NCBI RefSeq assembly: GCF_934424005.1
Contig: NZ_CAKRXI010000025.1
Span: forward strand, 1-47,401
Direction of reading: 5' to 3'
From: an uncultured Blautia sp.
GTDB taxonomy: Bacteria; Bacillota; Clostridia; Lachnospirales; Lachnospiraceae
Length of the DNA: 47,401 bases
The position numbers were made by a program, and so were the translations under genes. Shown one piece after another: positions 41,487 to 47,401 of the stretch. Below the pieces are notes generated by a model. It had not been told where the DNA came from, did no database searches, and saw only the letters and a program-made list of their open reading frames with translations. Each line of letters begins with the position of its first letter. Positions within the stretch are counted from its first letter, which is position 1.

Positions 41487-43013
41487 ATGAGAATAACCAA
41501 AAAACAGGATCGCATGCCGGGAATCATCTTAACTATTTTACTATTTGTTGCAGAAATAGCGTTTACTGTATTGCTGCTCTATACAAACCTGCTTTCTGCC
41601 AAATACATTGGTATCGTATTTGCAGTATTACTTGTTTTACTTCTGATCGATCATCTTCTGATTCGAAAATTCCGTAAACAGATCCGTTTCTGGATTGGAA
41701 TCATATTGATGGTGATCATTCTTGCCGTTCTTGGAATTGCAAGTTTTTATATTTATAAAACAGTATCTGCACTTGATGATATTACAGGTGTTAATAAAGA
41801 GATCACAGAAATCAATGTATATGTCAAACAGGATGATGCAGCGCAGAGCCTTATGGATGCAGCCAGTTATTCATTTGGTATTCTGGCAGATCTCGATCGA
41901 GAAAACACAGACACTGCATTACAGCAGATGGCGAGTGAGACCGGCGGGGAAGTAAATACCAAAGAATACAGCAGCCTTACAGAACTTGCTGATGGACTTC
42001 TGAAAGGCGACTGTCAGGCAATCGTTCTTAACAGAGCATATCTGGATGTTTTTGATGAAATTGACAATTATGCAAGCTTTTCTTCTCAGATCCGTGAAAT
42101 TGCATCTGAACAGGTAGAAAAACTGGTAGAACGTAATACTCCGGCACCGGTTCAGACAGATGTACAGGCAGAGAATTCTTCAGACACAACCCAGGATGCA
42201 GCTGTAACAGACCAGATTTATACGATTTTTGTCAGTGGTATCGATACACGGGGCGATATTACAGCTTCAAGTCGAAGTGATGTAAATATCGTCCTTACAG
42301 TCAATGCGCGAACCAAACAGGTATTGATGATTTCCACCCCACGAGATTATTATGTACCACTTTCTATTTCCAATGGAGTACCGGATAAACTTACACATGC
42401 AGGAATCTATGGTATCAACGTATGTATGGATACGCTGAATATGCTTTATGATACAGATATCAATTATTATTTCCGCCTGAATTTTGCCGGATTTGTGCAG
42501 ATCATTGATGCACTCGGTGGAATTACCGTTGATTCTGATTATGATTTTACGACACAGAACAGTTCCGGTTATCATTTTACTAAAGGTCCTAATCAGGTAA
42601 ATGGTGATCAGGCTCTTGCTTTCTGCCGCGAAAGATATGCATTTTCTGCCGGTGACCGCCAGCGAGGCAAAGACCAGATGAAAGTAATTCAGGGTGTTAT
42701 CAATAAGGCAACATCTCCTGATATCCTGAAAAATTATCTTTCACTTCTGGACAGCCTTTCCGGATGTTTTGAAACAAATATTCCATATGACGTTATTACC
42801 TCCCTGGTTAAACAGCAGCTCGATGAGGGTGGCAGCTGGCAGGTCCTTTCCTACAGTGTAGACGGTACAGGGGATACACAGAAGCCATATTCCATGAGTC
42901 AGAAAGCTTATGTTATGGTTCCTGATCAGACAACTGTTGACAAAGCCAAAACACTTATGCAGAAAGTTCGTCAGGGATTCATGCTTTCTGAGGCAGATGT
43001 TTCTGCTCAGTAA
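41487..43013 (+). CDS. LytR-CpsA-Psr (LCP) family glycopolymer transferase
   Basis: A 508-residue membrane protein. Three N-terminal helices (IILTILLFVAEIAFTVLLLY, YIGIVFAVLLVLLLI, WIGIILMVIILAVLGIASFY) precede an extracellular accessory region. The LCP domain starts near FVSGIDTRGDITASSRSDVNI; it contains the pyrophosphate-lipid pocket residues in STPRDYYVPL, LGGITVDSDYDF and ALAFCRERYAFSAGDRQRG. LCP proteins move polysaccharides from lipid carriers onto peptidoglycan. The ATG at 41487 is preferred; an upstream in-frame start at 41457 lies within the previous gene. The accessory region has a Pro/Gln/Ser linker before the LCP domain. Confidence 0.94.
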   Translation: MRITKKQDRMPGIILTILLFVAEIAFTVLLLYTNLLSAKYIGIVFAVLLVLLLIDHLLIRKFRKQIRFWIGIILMVIILAVLGIASFYIYKTVSALDDITGVNKEITEINVYVKQDDAAQSLMDAASYSFGILADLDRENTDTALQQMASETGGEVNTKEYSSLTELADGLLKGDCQAIVLNRAYLDVFDEIDNYASFSSQIREIASEQVEKLVERNTPAPVQTDVQAENSSDTTQDAAVTDQIYTIFVSGIDTRGDITASSRSDVNIVLTVNARTKQVLMISTPRDYYVPLSISNGVPDKLTHAGIYGINVCMDTLNMLYDTDINYYFRLNFAGFVQIIDALGGITVDSDYDFTTQNSSGYHFTKGPNQVNGDQALAFCRERYAFSAGDRQRGKDQMKVIQGVINKATSPDILKNYLSLLDSLSGCFETNIPYDVITSLVKQQLDEGGSWQVLSYSVDGTGDTQKPYSMSQKAYVMVPDQTTVDKAKTLMQKVRQGFMLSEADVSAQ

Positions 43014-43040
43014 AAATGGTTTGCCACTTTAAGTTGTTAA

Positions 43041-43060
43041 AAGAGCAGAAAAACGCTCTT
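43041..43060 (+). terminator. small hairpin after the LCP gene, overlapping the tyrS -35
   Basis: AAGAGC (43041-43046) pairs with GCTCTT (43055-43060). The stem is short and the next T-run starts about 6 nt later, so it is at best a weak terminator. Its 3' arm contains the first bases of the tyrS -35. Confidence 0.4.
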
Positions 43061-43087
43061 GACAAATTTTTTATCAATTTGTATACT
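43059..43087 (+). promoter_or_regulatory. sigma-A promoter for tyrS
   Basis: Perfect TTGACA (43059-43064), 17 nt, TATACT (43082-43087); start near 43094. Confidence 0.9.
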
Positions 43088-43093
43088 TTTAGA

Positions 43094-43340
43094 AGTATAT
43101 TACAACGGCTTTGAAGGGAAGAAGTAGCCTAAGGGAAGCAGACAGAGAGCAGCCGGCTGGTGAGAGGCACATGCAGAACTTACGTGAATACATCCTGGAG
43201 CCTCGTACCGAAAATTTCAGTAGGCTGCGACGGATCGGCACTCGTTATCGTGCTCAATGAGGCGGGAATTTTTCCTGCGAATTTAGGTGGTATCACGGGA
43301 CCCGGTTCTCGTCCTAAACGGACAGGAACCGGGCTTTTTT
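43094..43340 (+). ncRNA. T-box leader (tRNA-Tyr responsive)
   Basis: A T-box riboswitch lies between the promoter and tyrS. The Stem I distal part has AGAGAGC...GGCTGGTGAGAG (about 43145-43166). A UAC tyrosine codon at 43189-43191 stands in the GAA-UAC-A context expected of the specifier loop; another UAC is at 43181. The T-box core AATTTAGGTGGTATCACGG (43280-43298) provides the bases that pair with the uncharged tRNA acceptor end. A terminator follows (43301-43314 with 43320-43333, then CTTTTTT). Uncharged tRNA-Tyr would stabilise the antiterminator and allow tyrS expression. Confidence 0.93.
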
Positions 43341-43407
43341 AATACCATAGCATGCAGAATATACTGTGCCAAAACTTTTCTGCATCTCATTACAGGAGGA
43401 ATTTATT

Positions 43408-44637
43408 ATGACAGTATGGGAAGAATTGAAGGCCAGAGGCCTGATTGCCCAGGTAACAGATGAAGATGAAATCAAAGAAATGGTAAACAATGGAAAGGCA
43501 ACTTTTTATATCGGCTTTGACCCTACCGCCGATAGTCTTCATGTAGGACATTTTATGGCCCTTTGCCTGATGAAACGTCTGCAGATGGCAGGCAATCGTC
43601 CGATTGCACTTCTCGGTGGCGGTACCGGTATGATCGGAGATCCATCAGGAAGAACCGATATGCGTCAGATGATGACCAAAGAAACTATCCAGCACAATAT
43701 TGACTGCTTCAAGAAACAGATGTCTCGTTTTATTGATTTTTCTGACGGAAAGGCACTGATGGTTAATAATGCGGACTGGCTTCTGAATCTGAACTATGTA
43801 GATCTGCTTCGTGATGTAGGCGCACATTTCTCAGTAAACCGTATGCTTACAGCTGAATGTTATAAACAGCGTATGGAAAGAGGGCTTAGCTTCCTTGAAT
43901 TCAACTACATGATCATGCAGAGTTATGACTTCTATATGTTATATCAGAAATACGGCTGCAACATGCAGTTTGGCGGTGATGATCAGTGGAGCAACATGCT
44001 CGGCGGTACAGAACTGATCCGTCGTAAACTTGGCAAAGATGCATACGCTATGACCATCACACTTCTTCTGAACTCAGAAGGCAAGAAGATGGGTAAGACA
44101 CAGTCTGGTGCTGTATGGCTTGATCCGAACAAGACATCTCCATTTGATTTCTATCAGTACTGGAGAAATGTGGATGATGCAGACGTTATCAAATGCATGC
44201 GTCTTCTTACATTCCTTCCGCTTGAGCAGATCGACGAGATGGCAACATGGGAAGGAAGTCAGTTAAACAAAGCCAAAGAAATCCTTGCATATGAACTGAC
44301 CAACCTGGTTCATGGTGAAGAAGAAGCCAAGAAAGCACAGGAAGGCGCAAGAGCACTTTTCTCTGGCGGAGCTGACACTGCACATATGCCGACCACAGAA
44401 CTGACTGATGAAGACTTCACAGAAGAAGGAACCATTGACCTTATTACCATGCTGATCAAAGCAGGTCTTGTTCCGACACGTTCTGAGGGCCGTCGTGCAA
44501 TCGAGCAGGGTGGTGTTTCCATTGATGGTGAGAAGATCACAGACATCAAACACACAGTTTCCAAAGATACCCTTACAGGTGATGGAGTTGTCCTCAAACG
44601 AGGCAAAAAGAAATTTAACAGAGTTTATGCTAAATAA
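43408..44637 (+). CDS. tyrS: tyrosyl-tRNA synthetase
   Basis: A 409-residue class I synthetase. The HIGH-type motif is HVGH (residues 45-48) in [20 protein letters not shown]. The tyrosine and ATP pocket includes [13 protein letters not shown] and [11 protein letters not shown]. The KMSKS loop is KMGKT (227-231). The C-terminal S4-like RNA-binding domain has [21 protein letters not shown]. The ATG at 43408 has CAGGAGGAA upstream. Expression is controlled by the T-box leader. alaS follows 37 nt later with its own ribosome site but no visible promoter, so the two are probably cotranscribed. Confidence 0.97.
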   Translation: MTVWEELKARGLIAQVTDEDEIKEMVNNGKATFYIGFDPTADSLHVGHFMALCLMKRLQMAGNRPIALLGGGTGMIGDPSGRTDMRQMMTKETIQHNIDCFKKQMSRFIDFSDGKALMVNNADWLLNLNYVDLLRDVGAHFSVNRMLTAECYKQRMERGLSFLEFNYMIMQSYDFYMLYQKYGCNMQFGGDDQWSNMLGGTELIRRKLGKDAYAMTITLLLNSEGKKMGKTQSGAVWLDPNKTSPFDFYQYWRNVDDADVIKCMRLLTFLPLEQIDEMATWEGSQLNKAKEILAYELTNLVHGEEEAKKAQEGARALFSGGADTAHMPTTELTDEDFTEEGTIDLITMLIKAGLVPTRSEGRRAIEQGGVSIDGEKITDIKHTVSKDTLTGDGVVLKRGKKKFNRVYAK

Positions 44638-44674
44638 TAAGTATTTATATACTTTCTTTTAGGAGGAAAGAATT

Positions 44675-47314
44675 ATGAAGAAATACGGAGTAAACGAACT
44701 TCGTCAGATGTTCCTTGATTTCATGGAGAGTAAAGGACATCTCGTAATGAAAAGCTTTTCCCTGGTACCACAGGGAGACAAGAGCCTCCTGCTGATCAAT
44801 GCAGGTATGGCTCCACTGAAACCATATTTCACAGGTGCAGAGAAACCACCTAGAACAAGAGTCACCACATGTCAGAAATGTATTCGTACCGGTGATATCG
44901 AAAACGTTGGAAAAACAGCACGTCATGGTACATTCTTTGAGATGCTTGGTAATTTCTCTTTTGGAGATTACTTCAAAACAGAAGCAATCCACTGGTCCTG
45001 GGAATTCCTGACAGAAGTTGTCGGTCTGGATGCAAACAGACTTTATCCATCTGTATATCAGGACGATGATGAGGCTTTTGATATCTGGAATAAAGAAATC
45101 GGAATCCCGGCAGACAGAATTTTCCGTTTTGGTAAAGAAGATAATTTCTGGGAACATGGTGCAGGTCCATGCGGTCCATGTTCTGAAATCTACTATGACC
45201 GTGGGGAGAAATACGGTTGTGGCAAACCTGGCTGTACCGTAGGTTGTGACTGCGATCGTTACATGGAAGTATGGAACAATGTATTCACTCAGTTCGAAAA
45301 CGATGGCAACGGAAATTATACAACTCTGAAACAGAAAAACATTGATACAGGTATGGGCCTTGAACGTCTGGCAGTTGTTGTACAGGATGTTGATTCTATC
45401 TTTGATGTAGATACCATCTGTGCACTTCGTAACCTGGTATGTGAGATTGCCGGCAAAGAATACGAGAAAAACTATCAGGATGACGTATCCATCCGTTTGA
45501 TCACAGATCATATCCGTTCTGCTACATTTATGATATCTGATGGTATCATGCCGACTAATGAGGGTCGTGGATACGTACTCCGCCGTCTGATCCGCCGTGC
45601 AGCACGTCATGGACGTCTTCTGGGAATCGAAGGAAGCTTCCTCGCAAAACTCAGTGCAGAAGTGATCAATGGTTCCAAAGCCGGATATCCAGAACTGGAA
45701 GAAAAGAAAGAATTCATCTTCAAAGTCCTGACCAACGAAGAAAATCAGTTCAACAAGACTATAGACCAGGGTCTTCGCATCCTCGGTGACATGGAAGAAG
45801 AGATGAAAGCAGCCGGAGAAAAAACTCTTTCCGGAGAAAATGCATTCAAACTGTATGATACTTACGGATTCCCACTTGACCTTACCAAAGAGATCCTCGA
45901 AGAAAAAGGCTATGGAATCGACGAGGAAGGCTTCCAGAAAGCAATGGAAGAACAGAGAGTCAAAGCACGTACCGCACGTGAAGTAACCAACTATATGGGA
46001 GCTGACGCTACTGTATATGATGAAATCGATGTTAATGTAACCACTAAATTCGAGGGATATGACCATCTTACTTATGATTCCGAGATTACAGTTCTCACAA
46101 CCGAAAAAGAAATCGTAACTTCTCTGATGGAAGGTCAGAAAGGTACTGTATTTGTGAAAGAGACTCCATTCTACGCTACCATGGGTGGACAGGAAGGTGA
46201 CTGCGGTGTAATTGAAACAGCAAACGGTAAATTTGTAGTAGAAGATACCATCAAACTTCGTGGTGGTAAATTCGGTCACGTCGGTCATATGGAATCCGGA
46301 ATGCTTTCCACAGGAGAGACTGTATCCCTTAAGGTTAACGGACAGGCCCGCCGTGACACAGAGAAAAACCACAGTGCGACACATCTTCTTCAGAAAGCAC
46401 TCAAGACTGTTCTTGGTTCTCACGTAGAACAAAAAGGTTCACTGGTAACTCCGGACAGACTCCGCTTTGACTTTGCACACTTCCAGGCAATGACTCCGGA
46501 GGAAATTGCACAGACAGAAGCTCTTGTAAACAAAGAGATCCAGGCTGCTCTTCCTGTAGTAACAGACGTTATGGATATTGAAGAAGCAAAGAAATCCGGT
46601 GCAATGGCTCTGTTCGGTGAAAAATATGATCAGAAAGTACGTGTTGTATCCATGGGTGATTTCTCCAAAGAACTCTGTGGTGGTACACATGTTAAAAACA
46701 CAAGTTCCATCATGCTTTTCAAAATCGTATCTGAAGCAGGCATTGCAGCCGGGGTGCGTCGTATCGAGGCATTGACAGGAAACGGTGTTATTGAATACTA
46801 TAAAAAACAGGAAACTATGCTTCAGGAAGCTGCCAAAGCTCTCAAAGCACAGCCTGCAGAAATTACTGAGAAGATCACACATCTCCAGGCAGAAGTAAAA
46901 GCTCTCCAGAGCGAGAATGAATCTCTCAAGAGCAAACTGGCTCAGGGATCTCTCGGTGATGTTATGAACCAGATCGTTGATGTTAAAGGCGTAAAACTCC
47001 TTGCAGCCAAGGTTGATGGTGTTGATATGAACGGACTTCGTGATCTTGGAGATCAGCTCAAAGAAAAGATCGGAGAAGGTGTTGTTGTTCTAGCAGCTGT
47101 AAACGGAGGGAAAGTAAACCTTCTTGCTATGGCTACAGATGCAGCTCAGAAAGCAGGAGCACATGCCGGAAACCTTATTAAAGGTGTCGCAGCGATCGTA
47201 GGCGGTGGCGGCGGCGGTCGTCCAAACATGGCTCAGGCTGGTGGAAAAAATCCGGAAAAGGCAGACGAAGCAGTAAAAGCAGCAGCAGGAATTCTGGAAC
47301 AGCAGATTCAATAA
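44675..47314 (+). CDS. alaS: alanyl-tRNA synthetase
   Basis: An 879-residue class II synthetase. The catalytic domain includes GAEKPPRTRVTTCQKCIRTGDIENVG and FEMLGNFSFGDYFK. The editing domain has the zinc ligands HSATH (His566, His570) and CGGTH (Cys668, His672). The C-terminal region begins with a coiled coil (ITHLQAEVKALQSENESLKSKL) and ends with the glycine-rich VGGGGGGRPNMAQAGG of the C-Ala domain. AGGAGGAAAG precedes the ATG. It appears to be read with tyrS, which would place alanine charging under the tyrosine T-box unless an unseen promoter exists. Confidence 0.97.
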   Translation: MKKYGVNELRQMFLDFMESKGHLVMKSFSLVPQGDKSLLLINAGMAPLKPYFTGAEKPPRTRVTTCQKCIRTGDIENVGKTARHGTFFEMLGNFSFGDYFKTEAIHWSWEFLTEVVGLDANRLYPSVYQDDDEAFDIWNKEIGIPADRIFRFGKEDNFWEHGAGPCGPCSEIYYDRGEKYGCGKPGCTVGCDCDRYMEVWNNVFTQFENDGNGNYTTLKQKNIDTGMGLERLAVVVQDVDSIFDVDTICALRNLVCEIAGKEYEKNYQDDVSIRLITDHIRSATFMISDGIMPTNEGRGYVLRRLIRRAARHGRLLGIEGSFLAKLSAEVINGSKAGYPELEEKKEFIFKVLTNEENQFNKTIDQGLRILGDMEEEMKAAGEKTLSGENAFKLYDTYGFPLDLTKEILEEKGYGIDEEGFQKAMEEQRVKARTAREVTNYMGADATVYDEIDVNVTTKFEGYDHLTYDSEITVLTTEKEIVTSLMEGQKGTVFVKETPFYATMGGQEGDCGVIETANGKFVVEDTIKLRGGKFGHVGHMESGMLSTGETVSLKVNGQARRDTEKNHSATHLLQKALKTVLGSHVEQKGSLVTPDRLRFDFAHFQAMTPEEIAQTEALVNKEIQAALPVVTDVMDIEEAKKSGAMALFGEKYDQKVRVVSMGDFSKELCGGTHVKNTSSIMLFKIVSEAGIAAGVRRIEALTGNGVIEYYKKQETMLQEAAKALKAQPAEITEKITHLQAEVKALQSENESLKSKLAQGSLGDVMNQIVDVKGVKLLAAKVDGVDMNGLRDLGDQLKEKIGEGVVVLAAVNGGKVNLLAMATDAAQKAGAHAGNLIKGVAAIVGGGGGGRPNMAQAGGKNPEKADEAVKAAAGILEQQIQ

Positions 47315-47367
47315 TTAAGAACTGTTTTTCGATAAAATAATTTTTTTCTAAATTTAGCCAAAAAATG

Positions 47368-47397
47368 TTGACGAATGTTACAGCTATGTTATATAAT
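47368..47397 (+). promoter_or_regulatory. promoter for the gene beyond the right edge
   Basis: TTGACG (47368-47373), 18 nt, perfect TATAAT (47392-47397). No clear terminator is seen between alaS and this promoter. Confidence 0.75.
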
Positions 47398-47401
47398 AAC
47401 A

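Noticed and set aside
44645..46432. 595-codon open frame on the minus strand inside alaS
   Set aside because: Same explanation: an antisense shadow of a codon-biased highly expressed gene, with composition unlike a real protein.
1..47401. Prophage, insertion sequence, integrase/attachment site, CRISPR array, toxin-antitoxin pair, rRNA or tRNA gene
   Set aside because: I looked for transposase or integrase motifs, regularly spaced repeats and tRNA-like cloverleaf sequences and found none; base and codon use look even throughout.

Overview
The window is a stretch of chromosome from a low-to-moderate-GC anaerobic Firmicute, most likely a Lachnospiraceae member (Blautia/Dorea-like). The reasons are strong AGGAGG-type ribosome binding sites, TTGACA-N17-TATAAT promoters, a T-box leader, a PPi-type phosphofructokinase beside pyruvate phosphate dikinase, the yicC-remA-gmk-rpoZ-rimO-pgsA gene order, and a CpsBCD-type bacterial tyrosine kinase module. 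I see no phage, insertion sequence, CRISPR array, rRNA or tRNA gene. Assignments come from reading motifs by eye; no database search was run.

Layout. 1-4866: the 3' end of a glycyl-tRNA synthetase gene, then a PPi-dependent phosphofructokinase and pyruvate phosphate dikinase, each with its own promoter and terminator; together they suggest PPi-linked glycolysis. 5064-8630: MATE exporter, AEC-family permease and a PucR-family regulator, apparently one transcript. 8638-15895: a probable operon that starts after a perfect palindrome (candidate PucR operator) and a leader hairpin. It encodes an OPT transporter, a DUF917 protein, a DUF1177 protein, AroM, a short M29-type aminopeptidase, a hydantoin/Asp-Glu racemase-like protein, a nitroreductase and an 88-residue protein. 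This is the best candidate for an undescribed system: uptake and catabolism of a peptide-like or cyclic (hydantoin-like) amino-acid derivative.

16039-25225: a secreted acidic protein, a DUF1275 membrane protein divergent from a LysR regulator, a CapA-type protein, endonuclease IV, D-lactate dehydrogenase and a tyrA-aroA aromatic operon. 25434-32776: an atypical EF-G paralogue, leucyl-tRNA synthetase, RqcH (ribosome quality control) and a YitT membrane protein. 32960-36991: the housekeeping run yicC, remA, gmk, rpoZ, rimO, pgsA, with tight or overlapping junctions. 37049-38223: four small genes of unknown function, including an 87-residue protein with 19 cysteines.

38440-43013: the regulatory and assembly module of an exopolysaccharide system (PHP tyrosine phosphatase, Wzz-like chain-length protein, tyrosine kinase with a Tyr-rich tail, membrane-anchored Ig-like protein, LCP-family glycopolymer transferase). 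No glycosyltransferases follow it within the window. 43059-47314: a T-box-controlled tyrosyl-tRNA synthetase and alanyl-tRNA synthetase. A promoter for the next gene lies at the right edge.
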